Shown one piece after another: positions 42,760 to 52,665 of a stretch of 64,000 nt of DNA. The stretch comes from JAXLVB01 sp046329195 (lineage in GTDB: Bacteria > Bacteroidota > Bacteroidia > Cytophagales > Spirosomataceae): NCBI GenBank assembly GCA_046329195.1, contig JAXLVB010000001.1, positions 1,302,001 through 1,366,000 on the forward strand. The letters run 5' to 3'. The notes under the pieces are model-generated. The model ran no database searches, was not told where the DNA came from, and saw only the letters and a list, made by a program, of their open reading frames with translations. The translations under genes and the position numbers were made by a program. Every line of letters begins with the position of its first letter. Within the stretch, counting starts at the first letter, position 1.

Positions 42760-44859
42760 TTAGAAAGATACATTTCGTGCTTTTAGAAATTCAATAGCGT
42801 TGGTATCGCCTTTGCGAGCAGCTTGTTGATACCACTTGATAGCCTCGGCTACATTGCCTTGCATACCATAGCGGAGACCGATGTTGTAGTCAAAAGAGCC
42901 ATCTTTGGGGTCGGCTTGGATGCCCTTCTTCCAGTACTCAATCGCCTTCTCGGGTTGGTTTTGGGCTATGTAGCTTACACCTAGGTTTTTGTAGGCAAGG
43001 GTGGCTTTAGGGTTGGCCTTTATGGCTTTGAGCAGATAGTCCACTTCTTGGTCGTATTGGCCAAGTCGGTGATGAATATGACTAACGTTGATGTAAGGGT
43101 CTGAGAAGGAGGGCTGTAGCTTGATGGCTGTCAGGTAATGAGACTGAGCTTCTGGGTATTTTTCTAACTTACTATCGCACAATCCCAAGACGTTATGAGC
43201 ATTGGCATTTTTGGGGTCAAGTGCCAAGGCCTTGTTAGCGGCTTCAATACTTTTGTCAATGGCATTGGTATAATAGTAGCCAGTGGCGAGCATCCAGTAC
43301 AGCTTTTTCATTTCGTCAGGCTTCTTCTCAATGGCTTTTTCAAAGTTTTGGATAGACTTGGCGTATTCTTTCTTGTCAAAATAAATTTGCCCTAATATTT
43401 CGTGAATGTCGGCTGTACTAAAGTCCTGAGCAAGTGTTTTCTCAAAATAAGTAATAGCGTTCAATGTATCTCGTTGGCCATAATAGTACCACCCAATATT
43501 GCTTAGTACCATTGGGTCGTTAGGGTGTTTTTTGAGAATATCAGAGAACAGCGTGTAGGGATTTTTCCAGGTTTGTGCTCGCTGGAATGACAAAAAGGTA
43601 AATAAGACTAAAATCCCAACTCCTAATACAGGAAGGAGGCGCTGTGTAGCGCCGCCCTTGCTGTATAGATAATGAGCAAGTAAACCCAATAAGAATAACG
43701 AACCGATAGAAGATACATAAAAATATCGGTCAGCCATGAGGGCACTTCCGATGGGCAATAACTGGGATACAGGCAAAATGACAATGAAGAAATAACCAGC
43801 CCCCCACCAAACCTGTTTGTTTTTACGACCTAAAAGATACAACCCAACGATCAACAGTAATAATAAGCCGAAGCCACCATAATAAAACGAAGGTATTTGA
43901 TGGTTGATAATGGCGGGATAAGGATAAAATGCCATAATGCCGAATGGAGCTACCATTTTGCTCCAATAGAAAAACAAGCCGTATCCAACCAGCACCAATC
44001 GCTCTGATAATGAATACGCCTGGTTCATGACTGTGGTTGCATCGGCACCGATGGAGCGCTGCGCCATAATCGAAACAATACCTGTGGCCAATGCTACGGC
44101 AAAAAAAGGAAGCTTTTCAATGACCAACGAGAACGTAAGCCTCCGATTTAAGAATAAGTAGTCAGTCAATAACAACACCACAGGCAATACTACGGCCATC
44201 CCCTTTGACAAACAAGACAATACGAAGAACAAAAATGCTAACCAGTAGTGCTTATTCATCCGGTTTGCTTCTACATAGCGGAGGTATGCACCAAACGACA
44301 GCAAAAAGAAAAGCGTATAAAGAACGTCTTTGCGCTCGGCAGCCCATACTACCGACTCTACGTGAAGCGGATGAATAGCAAATAAAACGCTGGTAACGGC
44401 TGCCACCAAAAAACCACCATTAAGCCGATAAATCAGCCGATATACAAGCCAGCTATTTACTAAATGAATGAGTAGATTCGTGAGATGATACACCCAAGCG
44501 TTTCTGCCCGCTACTTGGTATTCGAGCCAATAGGATAACATCGTAAGGGGGTGATAGTTGCCTAACACATACCCTGTAAGGTTTACCTTGAGACTATCCC
44601 ACGAAATTTGCTGGACAAACGGATTATTAACAATGTAAAAATAGTCGTCCCAAACAAAATCGTTCTGAAAACCAGGGAAATACGCTATTAAACAAGGTAT
44701 AACAATAAGCCCTAATACAATGTAAAAATTTCGTTGGCTGTAGGCTAAGGGCAATACAGATAGAGTGTTTCTCTCGGTATTACGAGCTGATTCCGAACCC
44801 TTAGACTTACTACTGCTCTTGACCGAATGCTCGGTAATAGGTTTGTTTTTCTTGCTCAT
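42760..44859 (-). CDS. TMTC-like multispanning membrane protein with TPR repeats (copy 2)
   Basis: A 699-aa protein: a basic cytoplasmic N-terminus, about 10-12 membrane helices (to about residue 440), then at least six tetratricopeptide repeats ending in a SEL1-like KWYQQAARKGDTNAIEFL. The first extracytoplasmic loop carries an acidic FVWDDYFY motif, and HPLHVESVVWAAERKD follows a later helix, as in eukaryotic TMTC proteins and related GT-C-type O-glycosyltransferases. Transfer of a lipid-linked sugar to exported proteins is a plausible but unproven role. It is a tandem paralogue of the upstream gene (33-base gap). ATG 44859 is preferred over a TTG at 44871. Confidence 0.75.
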   Translation of the reverse strand: MSKKNKPITEHSVKSSSKSKGSESARNTERNTLSVLPLAYSQRNFYIVLGLIVIPCLIAYFPGFQNDFVWDDYFYIVNNPFVQQISWDSLKVNLTGYVLGNYHPLTMLSYWLEYQVAGRNAWVYHLTNLLIHLVNSWLVYRLIYRLNGGFLVAAVTSVLFAIHPLHVESVVWAAERKDVLYTLFFLLSFGAYLRYVEANRMNKHYWLAFLFFVLSCLSKGMAVVLPVVLLLTDYLFLNRRLTFSLVIEKLPFFAVALATGIVSIMAQRSIGADATTVMNQAYSLSERLVLVGYGLFFYWSKMVAPFGIMAFYPYPAIINHQIPSFYYGGFGLLLLLIVGLYLLGRKNKQVWWGAGYFFIVILPVSQLLPIGSALMADRYFYVSSIGSLFLLGLLAHYLYSKGGATQRLLPVLGVGILVLFTFLSFQRAQTWKNPYTLFSDILKKHPNDPMVLSNIGWYYYGQRDTLNAITYFEKTLAQDFSTADIHEILGQIYFDKKEYAKSIQNFEKAIEKKPDEMKKLYWMLATGYYYTNAIDKSIEAANKALALDPKNANAHNVLGLCDSKLEKYPEAQSHYLTAIKLQPSFSDPYINVSHIHHRLGQYDQEVDYLLKAIKANPKATLAYKNLGVSYIAQNQPEKAIEYWKKGIQADPKDGSFDYNIGLRYGMQGNVAEAIKWYQQAARKGDTNAIEFLKARNVSF

Positions 44860-44892
44860 AAGTAAACGCAAGGGTTAGGAGTCAGCGTAAGC

Positions 44893-46986
44893 CTACCAGT
44901 TAAAGCCACGTTCTCTGAGTACTTGTTGGGCATTACCATCTCCCTGACGAGCAGCCTGTTGCATCCATTGTACACCCACGGGCACGTTGCCATGTTGAGC
45001 GTATTGCAACCCAATGTTGTACTTAAATGAAGGGTTTTTGGGAAATACCTTGTCAGCTTTTGTCCAATATTCAATGGCTTTTTTCCATTGTCCAAGGTTA
45101 ATGAGAGCAACCCCAATATTCTTGTATCCTAATTCTTGTTTGGGGTCCATTTTAATGGCTTTTTCGAGTACGGTTATTCCTTTCTCGTACTGCTGCATCA
45201 GGTCGTAAACGTGCCCAGTATTTACATACGGGTCGTAAAACTTAGCATTGTATTTAGACGAAGTGGCAAACGATTTGAGGGCTTCGTCATACATGCCTTT
45301 TTTGGTGTAAACTAATCCTAAGATGTTATGAGCGTAAAAATTCTTGACATCGGCTTGGAGGGCTTTTTTAGCAAACTCTTCAGCCTTATCAAACTCATCG
45401 GTGTAGTAATAACAAGTGGCCAGCGTCCAATATAAGTTCTTTTGATTGGGGTCTTTTTTGAGGGCTTCCTCAAAGTTGCCAACCGCTTCTTTGTATTGCT
45501 TTTGAGCGAAATAAATATCCGCCATCTTGATGTACATTTCGCTGGTATGCCAGCTTAGTTCGTTCGCTTTTTTGAAGTATTTGAGTACGTTCACTGTATC
45601 ATTCTTCTGAAGATATGCCCAGCCTACGTTACCATTAATAAAACCGTTAGTAGGGTATTTTTCAAGAACATCCAAAAACAGCACGATATCGTTTTTCCAG
45701 ATGGTAGAACGCTGAAACGACATGAACGTCATCAAGACGCACACAGCACCTACTCCCACATAAAACGACCGTCGAAAGGCTTCTCGGCTTCGATAGAGAT
45801 AATCTATACCTAATGCCAACACATACAGCGGTCCAATAGAAGAAAGGTAAAAATAACGATCGGCTACGATGGCACTACCGATGGGCATTAGCTGAATAAC
45901 GGGCAAAATCACAATAAAGAAATATAAACCGCCCCACCATACGCCTTCGTTTTTCTTCCCTAATCTGAAAATCGCAAAAGCTAAGGCAAACGTTAGAAGC
46001 GTGCCTAAATAAAACTCATTTCCGATAGGCTTGTCTGGATACGAATAAAACGCTTTAAGGTTGTATGGAATCAACATTTTGACCCAGTAAAACGAGAAGT
46101 TATACAAGATAATAAACGCACGGTCTAACACCGAATATTGCGAATTGATGGCCGAAGTAGCATCGGCACCGGCATCTCGCTGTGCGATAATTGACAAAAT
46201 ACCAACTCCAAGAGCGATAGCAAAATAAGGTGCTTTTTCAAACCCCAAAATGAATAACTCCTTGAAGTTTTTGGGCTTGCGGTTAAAGAAAAAGTAATCA
46301 GTTAACAAAAGAACTATTGGCAATACAACGGCCATGGCTTTTGAAAAACACGACAACACAAACATCAAAATCGAAAGCCAATACCACTTTTGATTTTTGC
46401 CTTCTTGCCAATAACGGACGTAATAAATATAAGAGAATAGAATAAACAGCGTATAGAGGGTGTCTTTTCGCTCGGCTGCCCAGACCACTGACTCCACGTG
46501 AAGTGGATGTAGCGCAAACAATAAGGCCGTAATAGAGGCCAGCAAGAAATTATTACTCAACCGGTAGATCAGCCGAAGTACCAAATAGCTGTTGGCAATG
46601 TGCAATAAGGTTTGGTCAAGATGATAAAGCCACGGCGACTTACCCACCAACATACACTCAATAGCCCATGACAACATGGTAATAGGCTGGTAGTTACCTA
46701 ACTCAAACTTAGTAAAGATAGACTGCCAACTTTCCCAGGCTGGAAATTTCTCAATATACTTGTTGTCAAGCACATAGGGGCGAGCATCCCAAGTGAACTC
46801 ATTGAACAAACCAGGCGCATAGGCAACCAAACACCCCGCAATGATAATCCCCATGACAATCCAAAAATTTCGCTGGGTGTAAGGTATTTCTTCAAATACC
46901 AAAGGTTTGCGTTCTTTTTTAGGTTCTTTGGCAACAGGCGTTACCGCCTTAGGTGGTGTCGAAGGTTGTGTTTTTTTATTTTTCAT
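44893..46986 (-). CDS. TMTC-like multispanning membrane protein with TPR repeats (copy 1)
   Basis: A 697-aa paralogue of the next gene, with the same layout: basic Lys/Pro-rich N-terminus, about a dozen membrane helices, then C-terminal TPRs (about 470-690) ending VQWMQQAARQGDGNAQQVL. It shares HPLHVESVVWAAERKD exactly and YTQRNFW nearly so. The first-loop acidic motif differs: FTWDARPY in place of FVWDDYFY, so one of the two Asp expected of a GT-C catalytic site is Ala here. It is probably the promoter-proximal gene of a two-gene operon. A minus-strand -7 candidate lies at 47040-47047. Confidence 0.75.
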   Translation of the reverse strand: MKNKKTQPSTPPKAVTPVAKEPKKERKPLVFEEIPYTQRNFWIVMGIIIAGCLVAYAPGLFNEFTWDARPYVLDNKYIEKFPAWESWQSIFTKFELGNYQPITMLSWAIECMLVGKSPWLYHLDQTLLHIANSYLVLRLIYRLSNNFLLASITALLFALHPLHVESVVWAAERKDTLYTLFILFSYIYYVRYWQEGKNQKWYWLSILMFVLSCFSKAMAVVLPIVLLLTDYFFFNRKPKNFKELFILGFEKAPYFAIALGVGILSIIAQRDAGADATSAINSQYSVLDRAFIILYNFSFYWVKMLIPYNLKAFYSYPDKPIGNEFYLGTLLTFALAFAIFRLGKKNEGVWWGGLYFFIVILPVIQLMPIGSAIVADRYFYLSSIGPLYVLALGIDYLYRSREAFRRSFYVGVGAVCVLMTFMSFQRSTIWKNDIVLFLDVLEKYPTNGFINGNVGWAYLQKNDTVNVLKYFKKANELSWHTSEMYIKMADIYFAQKQYKEAVGNFEEALKKDPNQKNLYWTLATCYYYTDEFDKAEEFAKKALQADVKNFYAHNILGLVYTKKGMYDEALKSFATSSKYNAKFYDPYVNTGHVYDLMQQYEKGITVLEKAIKMDPKQELGYKNIGVALINLGQWKKAIEYWTKADKVFPKNPSFKYNIGLQYAQHGNVPVGVQWMQQAARQGDGNAQQVLRERGFNW

Positions 46987-47289
46987 ACAACGCTACTGCT
47001 TTTCGTTTTATAACAAGGCAGAATTTCGGAAAGTAGGGGCAAAGCTAAAAAAAACGCATCAAAAAATCGCCATATTATTATCCAATGCACACAACTCCAC
47101 ATATTTGATACGCAGGGAATTTTCAAAAGCCAGCATTTTTTTTCAACTTTGACCTGTCAAGTGCCTCAACATCTTATCAACTATTTCGTTATTATCCACA
47201 AAGTGCTTTTTTGTTGACCTTTTTGTTGATACAATTGGCAGCCGTTAAAGCCATGAAAAATTAGATTATCCCGTCGCTTACATCGTGTG
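46987..47289. other. Divergent intergenic region
   Basis: About 300 bases between the TMTC-like operon (left) and the TPR-protein gene (right). It holds one exact minus-strand TAnnTTTG element, TAGCTTTG at 47040-47047, 54 bases upstream of the left gene. For the right-hand gene I find no exact element; TTTTTGTTGA occurs twice close together near 47210-47230. No ORF of note. Confidence 0.4.
47040..47047 (-). promoter_or_regulatory. Candidate -7 element for the TMTC-like operon
   Basis: Minus-strand TAGCTTTG matches TAnnTTTG and lies 54 bases upstream of the ATG at 46986. No properly spaced -33 element is seen. Confidence 0.35.
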
Positions 47290-49089
47290 ATGGTTATGAA
47301 AACAAACTCATCTCGTTTCGTTGGTTATAGTGCTACTACGCTCCTAGTGTGGGCAAGGTTCTCTGTCATGACATTCCTGCTGATAGGAGGGCTTGGCCTG
47401 TTATCTGGCGTAGCACAGAAAAAGAAAAAAACCGAAGAAAAAACAGCCGAACAAATGGCTGAAGCCGAATTCCAGTTTTCGGAAGGAATGCGCTTTTACA
47501 TTACCGAAGAGTACCAAAAAGCAATCCCGTTTTTTGAAAAAGCGCTCGAAACCCTCCCTGATAACCCGGGCATCAATTATTCATTAGCACAAACCTACGA
47601 AAAGCTCGGCGAAGTCGAAAAAAGCCAAACCTATGCCCTTAAAGCATACCAACAAGAGCCTACTAATAAATACTATGGGTTTCTGCTGGCCGACTTGCAG
47701 GCGAAGCAAAAAAACTTTGCGGAGGCCGAGAAGATTTATAAAACCTTCTTAGAACAGTTTCCGAACGAAATCGGCGAGCATGGAATAGAGTTGGCCGCTA
47801 TCTATTTGCTGCAAAACAAATACGATGATGCCCTCAAAGTTTACGACAAAGTAGAAAAAGCCCTCGGTGTGAGTGAAGAGATTACCCGCCAGAAACAACT
47901 TATTTTGCTCCGTCAGAATCGGATTGATGATGTCATCAAAGAAGCTGAAAAATTGGTGGCCTCTGACCCCAACGAGATGGACTATTTGGTAGAGTTGGCG
48001 CAATTGCTTATGACCAACGACCGAAACGACCAAGCTCAAAACTATCTCGAAAAGGTTATCAAAAACAACCCCGATAATGCTCAAGCGCACGTGATGCTGG
48101 CCGAGTTGTTTCGTAAAAAGGGCGACATCAATCGCTGTAACAAAGAGCTAGATTTAGCCTTTGGGAATCCGGCCTTAGATGGCCTGACCAAATCCCGGAT
48201 TCTGGCGAGTTATGTAGGGATGTTAAGTGACAATGATTCTCGTGAAAATGCCTTCAAACTGGCCAAAGACTTAGTCAAAAATTACCCATTTGAGCCCAAA
48301 GCGCACCTGATTTATGCCGATTTGCTGATTCAACGCAATAGCATTGCCGAGGCTCGTGATGCTTACGTGCGGGCGGCTAGGCTCGATAAGTCGGTTTATG
48401 AAGTGTGGGCTCGTATTGTTGATCTCGACGGCCGAATCAACCAAATAGACAGCCTTGTGGTACATGCCGAAGAAGCCATTGAGATTTTTCCGAACCAGCC
48501 TTCTTTCTGGGTGGCAAGTGGGTCGGGCTATTTGATTAAACGAGATTACAATCGCTCTATCGAAGCACTAGAGGAAGCTCGTCGGCTTTTTGACGCAGGC
48601 GGCGACGACAACAAAGACCCCAAAACGATAGCGTTTGTGTGCGGCGGCTTAGGCGACGCCTACAATAGTGTAGGTAAACACCAAAAATCGGATGCAGCTT
48701 ATGAGGCTGCCCTAAGAGCCGAGCCCGACAACGACCACGTTCTGAACAATTACAGCTATTTTTTGGCATTGCGCAAAGAGAACTTGCCTAGGGCCGTTGA
48801 GCTGTCAGCAAGGTTAGTGGAACGTTTTCCGAACAACAGCACTTATTTAGATACCTATTCGTGGGTGTTGTATGTAAACAAAGACTACGCCAAAGCCAAG
48901 ATTTATTTGGAGAAGGCCGTAGCCAACAATACCAGCAACAATGGCGTGATTATAGAGCATTACGGTGATGTACTCTACCAACTTGGCGAAAAAGAAAAGG
49001 CGCTCGAACAGTGGAAAAAGGCCAAGCTTTTGGGTCATGCGAGCACGTTAATAGATCGAAAAATTGCTACAGGTCAACTGGTAGAATAG
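47290..49089 (+). CDS. Secreted or periplasmic TPR-repeat protein
   Basis: A 599-aa protein consisting of an N-terminal hydrophobic export segment (FLLIGGLGLLSGVAQ) and roughly ten tetratricopeptide repeats covering the rest (for example YQKAIPFFEKALETLPDNPG and GKHQKSDAAYEAALRAEPDN). It has no enzymatic domain, so a scaffolding role at the envelope is likely. Several starts are possible: GTG 47287, ATG 47290, ATG 47296 and ATG 47368; the last gives the most conventional signal peptide. It is followed 58 bases later by a DUF4292 lipoprotein gene and then an EnvC-like gene, an order that suggests envelope assembly. Confidence 0.85.
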   Translation: MVMKTNSSRFVGYSATTLLVWARFSVMTFLLIGGLGLLSGVAQKKKKTEEKTAEQMAEAEFQFSEGMRFYITEEYQKAIPFFEKALETLPDNPGINYSLAQTYEKLGEVEKSQTYALKAYQQEPTNKYYGFLLADLQAKQKNFAEAEKIYKTFLEQFPNEIGEHGIELAAIYLLQNKYDDALKVYDKVEKALGVSEEITRQKQLILLRQNRIDDVIKEAEKLVASDPNEMDYLVELAQLLMTNDRNDQAQNYLEKVIKNNPDNAQAHVMLAELFRKKGDINRCNKELDLAFGNPALDGLTKSRILASYVGMLSDNDSRENAFKLAKDLVKNYPFEPKAHLIYADLLIQRNSIAEARDAYVRAARLDKSVYEVWARIVDLDGRINQIDSLVVHAEEAIEIFPNQPSFWVASGSGYLIKRDYNRSIEALEEARRLFDAGGDDNKDPKTIAFVCGGLGDAYNSVGKHQKSDAAYEAALRAEPDNDHVLNNYSYFLALRKENLPRAVELSARLVERFPNNSTYLDTYSWVLYVNKDYAKAKIYLEKAVANNTSNNGVIIEHYGDVLYQLGEKEKALEQWKKAKLLGHASTLIDRKIATGQLVE

Positions 49090-49147
49090 CCCTCGTAGCC
49101 TAACCATTTAATACTCATCGCCTGTACCTCGGGCATTGATTGACACC

Positions 49148-50017
49148 ATGTCGGTATTTCAGCTATTATACTCCAGCCGATTCCTTGTGTTAGCATGCAT
49201 GGGGATTTTAGTGTTTTCGTCTTCCTGTAAGCGACAAAAACTCAGCAAGACCCCCTTACCAGACTCTACTCAGGTAGCCATACAGAAAGATACCATTGTT
49301 ATTACTACGAAGCCTGTAGATAGCCTGAAAATAGAAGACTCCAAAGCCGAAGACGTAAAACTGTCAGTTGAAGAAATAGATTTTGCGTACTTAACCTCTA
49401 AGTCAAAAGTTTCGTTTAAGTCAAAAGACCAAGACATCAAAGACGCCAACGTAAACATCCGTATCAAAAAAGACAGTCTGATTTGGTTTAATGTAAAAGT
49501 ACTGGCCTTTGACGTAGCTCGAGGGTTGTTTACCCGAGACGGTATTTCGATTCTGGATATGTACCACAAAGATTACTATCACTATCCGTACGATTCGCTG
49601 AGTCAAAAATTTGGAGCCAACCTTTCATTTGACCTGATTCAGTCATTGATTGTAGGCAACATGCCAATCAAGAAGCGCCCCAAAGATAAGGTGTCAAAAG
49701 AACCTGATTTTTATTTGCTTCGCCAAAGCGAAGGTAAGGTGCTGGTGGACAATTATATAGGCGATAAAAATCGCAAGCTCAAAAAGCTCAAAGTAGAAGA
49801 GCCCGCTGTTAACAATACCCTAACGATGGAGTATGATGAATTTACGAATTTGAATAATTTTTTATTCCCATACAGTAGCTTAATTGAGGTGAATCAGTCA
49901 AAAGCAGGGCAGACGTACCAAACACTCATTCAGATTAAACATCAGAAAGTGGAGTTGGTGAACGAGCCACTCACCTTTCCGTTTACGATTCCGAACAATT
50001 ACCAACGGAAAAACTAA
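49148..50017 (+). CDS. DUF4292 lipoprotein (LolB-like fold expected)
   Basis: A 289-aa lipoprotein with lipobox LVFSSSC (Cys about 27). The mature part begins with a disordered Lys/Thr/Ser-rich linker, then a beta-rich domain (FAYLTSKSKVSFKSKDQD, KDSLIWFNVKVLAFDVARGL, IEVNQSKAGQTYQTLIQI) typical of DUF4292, which is thought to resemble the outer-membrane lipoprotein receptor fold. A role in outer-membrane lipid or lipoprotein handling is inference. ATG 49148 preferred over TTG 49136. Confidence 0.8.
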   Translation: MSVFQLLYSSRFLVLACMGILVFSSSCKRQKLSKTPLPDSTQVAIQKDTIVITTKPVDSLKIEDSKAEDVKLSVEEIDFAYLTSKSKVSFKSKDQDIKDANVNIRIKKDSLIWFNVKVLAFDVARGLFTRDGISILDMYHKDYYHYPYDSLSQKFGANLSFDLIQSLIVGNMPIKKRPKDKVSKEPDFYLLRQSEGKVLVDNYIGDKNRKLKKLKVEEPAVNNTLTMEYDEFTNLNNFLFPYSSLIEVNQSKAGQTYQTLIQIKHQKVELVNEPLTFPFTIPNNYQRKN

Positions 50018-50151
50018 GTAACCAGAATCATTCTTGTTTTATAAAACTACCTTGTATAAAACAGATGATGTAGAAGTTGTTTATAAAAAAACGATGAGGT
50101 TTGTAACCCAAGCACGGTACAAAACCTTGGGGGTTTAAGTATAGTAATCCT

Positions 50152-51513
50152 GTGAAAATCAACTTGTTCAAATACCATACCCTTCTGTTGTTTGTTTGCC
50201 TGATTGGGGTAAGCACGGTGAGTTTTTCCCAAAATAAAACTCGTCAGCAATTGGAGCAAGAAAAGAAAAAAAACCTCCAGAAAATCAATGAAATCAGCGA
50301 GATTTTAGACAAAACTACTACCGAAAAGAAGGCCAGTGTGAGCCAACTCAAGGCGATTAACCGTAAAATCGAAACTCAAAGCAAGCAAATAGACCTAATC
50401 GAAGAAGACCTTACACTACTTGATAAAGAACTCAAAGACCTTGATGAAGTAACTATTGGCCTGAGTAACGACTTGAGCAAACTCCGAAAAGAGTACGCCG
50501 AGATGATTTACGCAGCCTCCAAAACCAACAATACCTACAACCGTTTGATGTTTTTGTTTTCAGCCAAGAACTTCAACCAGTTGTTTCGTCGCTACAACTA
50601 TTTACAAGAATACTCGCAAGCCCGCAAGACACAAGTAGCTCAAATTGAGAAAGTACGCACCTCGTTGCTAGCTCAACAAGTCAATGTAAAAAACAAAAAG
50701 CAACAACAGCAACAGGTACTGACCACCAAAGTATCAGAAACACAAAAACTTGAAGGTCTCAAAGATAAACAGTCCGAAACGGTAGCCCAACTTAGTCAAC
50801 AAGAGCAAGAGCTTCGGGCCGAACTCAATGAACAGCGCAATGCCTCCCGGCAATTAGACCGCCTCATTACTACCTTGATCGAGAAAGAAATCAGAGAAAG
50901 CCGCCGCCGAGAAGAAGAACGCCGGAAGGCCGAACGAGAACGTTTGGCCAAGTTAGCCAAAGAGAAAAAAGAAGAGGATGGCAACAAGACCGATGCCAAG
51001 AAAGAAGAACCAACCGAAACGGCCAAAGCAGAAACAAAGGCAGAGAAAGCAGCTGCCGACGAAAGCATGATAAGCCTCAACGAAACCGAAATCGCTCTGG
51101 CGTCGTCGTTTGCGGCCAACAAAAATCGCCTACCCTGGCCCGTATCAAAGGGCTTTGTATCGGAGCATTTTGGTCAGCATGAGCACCCACTTTTCAAAGG
51201 AGTCATTGTCGAAAACCCAGGCGTTGATATTCAGACATCGGTGGGCGAATCGGTTCAAAGCGTATTTGATGGAACGGTAATGGACATCAACAAAGTGCCC
51301 AAAATGGGAAATATTGTAGTGGTGCAGCATGGTAGTTACCTTACGGTTTACGCAAAATTGGCTTCAGTATCGGTCGAAATTGGCCAGAAAATCAAGGCTC
51401 GTCAGTCTATCGGAACGGTTTTGACCAACTCCGAAGGCGTGGCCGAGCTGAATTTTCAGGTTTGGCATAATACCACCAAACAAAACCCCGAATCATGGCT
51501 GCGAGACCGATAG
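50152..51513 (+). CDS. EnvC-like murein hydrolase activator with degenerate LytM domain
   Basis: A 453-aa exported protein starting with GTG. It has a signal peptide (LLLFVCLIGVSTVSFSQ), a long coiled coil (about 25-260, rich in Lys, Gln and Glu), an Ala/Lys/Glu-rich linker, and a C-terminal M23/LytM domain (about 325-450). The zinc ligands are altered: the usual H-x-G-x-D-I reads NPGVDI, the Y-A-H-L motif reads YAKL, and the L-H-F motif reads LNF. Such dead LytM domains in EnvC activate amidases that split the septum rather than cut themselves. It follows the TPR and DUF4292 genes and is separate from the ftsZ cluster. Confidence 0.88.
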   Translation: MKINLFKYHTLLLFVCLIGVSTVSFSQNKTRQQLEQEKKKNLQKINEISEILDKTTTEKKASVSQLKAINRKIETQSKQIDLIEEDLTLLDKELKDLDEVTIGLSNDLSKLRKEYAEMIYAASKTNNTYNRLMFLFSAKNFNQLFRRYNYLQEYSQARKTQVAQIEKVRTSLLAQQVNVKNKKQQQQQVLTTKVSETQKLEGLKDKQSETVAQLSQQEQELRAELNEQRNASRQLDRLITTLIEKEIRESRRREEERRKAERERLAKLAKEKKEEDGNKTDAKKEEPTETAKAETKAEKAAADESMISLNETEIALASSFAANKNRLPWPVSKGFVSEHFGQHEHPLFKGVIVENPGVDIQTSVGESVQSVFDGTVMDINKVPKMGNIVVVQHGSYLTVYAKLASVSVEIGQKIKARQSIGTVLTNSEGVAELNFQVWHNTTKQNPESWLRDR

Positions 51514-51759
51514 TTTATCACTTACTTTCCTGTTGAAGACACTACCCTTCATGGCATAAATGCTCAAGATTGGGCTTGATTGATTTACTCTTGGAGGAGC
51601 TTTCAGACAAGGTAGTTGACAACACAAGAGACAATGCTTTCACGTAACAATTTACACCTATCTCTGAGGCTTCTGCTACAATTTATGGCCTTCTGTTGAA
51701 CGAAAAACCATTCATTTGCGTACTATAATTTATCCTGTATTCTTACTCGTTACAAAACC

Positions 51760-52578
51760 ATGGCAGTTCATAACCCAGAAGTGAAGCGTGTAACCACCCA
51801 CACTATTCAAGAAATGAAGAATCGGGCGGAGAAAATCGTCTGTCTGACGACCTACGATTTTTCGATGGCAAAACTGGTGGATGGTGCAGGAGTTGAGCTA
51901 ATCTTGGTGGGCGATTCAGCCTCAAATGTCATGGCGGGGCATGAAACCACCTTACCCATTACCCTTGACCAGATGATTTATCACGCCTCGTCGGTGGTGC
52001 GTGGGGTGAAGCGAGCGTTGGTAGTGGTTGATTTACCTTTCGGAACCTACCAAGGTGACTCACAAGCCGCCCTTAATTCGGCGGTGCGAATCATGAAAGA
52101 AGCTGGAGCTCATGCCGTTAAGATGGAAGGTGGCGTCGAAATCCAAGAGTCTATTCAACGAGTGTTGAGCGCAGGTATCCCCGTGATGGGTCATTTGGGG
52201 CTGACGCCACAGTCCATTTATAAATTTGGAACGTATGCCGTTCGGGCCAAAGAAGAATCCGAAGCCAATAAACTCATCGAAGACGCCAAGTTGCTACAAC
52301 ACTTGGGGTGTTTTGCGGTGGTATTAGAAAAAATTCCAGCAGCGTTGGCTCAAAAAGTAACCGAAACGGTACAAATCCCCACCATCGGGATAGGGGCGAG
52401 CCAGTTTACTGACGGGCAAATCTTGGTACTGCACGACGTGCTGGGAATCACCAAAGAATTTAAACCTCGCTTTTTGCGCCGATACGCTGATTTGGCAACA
52501 GGCATTACCGAGGCTATTTCGCATTATGTGGACGATGTGAAGGCGAAGGATTTTCCGAACCAACAAGAGAGTTATTAA
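51760..52578 (+). CDS. panB: 3-methyl-2-oxobutanoate hydroxymethyltransferase
   Basis: First enzyme of pantothenate synthesis: transfers a hydroxymethyl group from methylene-tetrahydrofolate to ketoisovalerate. The 272-aa protein has LTTYDFSMAKLVDGAGVEL, ILVGDSASNVMAGHETT (metal-binding Asp), VDLPFGTYQ, HAVKMEGG, VMGHLGLTPQS and TIGIGASQFTDGQILVLHD, diagnostic of PanB. Length is usual. No other pantothenate genes are adjacent. Confidence 0.97.
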   Translation: MAVHNPEVKRVTTHTIQEMKNRAEKIVCLTTYDFSMAKLVDGAGVELILVGDSASNVMAGHETTLPITLDQMIYHASSVVRGVKRALVVVDLPFGTYQGDSQAALNSAVRIMKEAGAHAVKMEGGVEIQESIQRVLSAGIPVMGHLGLTPQSIYKFGTYAVRAKEESEANKLIEDAKLLQHLGCFAVVLEKIPAALAQKVTETVQIPTIGIGASQFTDGQILVLHDVLGITKEFKPRFLRRYADLATGITEAISHYVDDVKAKDFPNQQESY

Positions 52579-52665
52579 TCTTATTCTGGGGTTCAACATC
52601 CATTAGTAATGAATCGGTTGGGTTGCATTCATTCGTGCAAAAACAAGCGATAAAGCAACAAAATC

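Noticed and set aside
50110..50136. Hairpin-like CC/GG arms before the EnvC-like gene
   Set aside because: The stem is only about five base pairs and no T-run follows, so it is not supported as a terminator.
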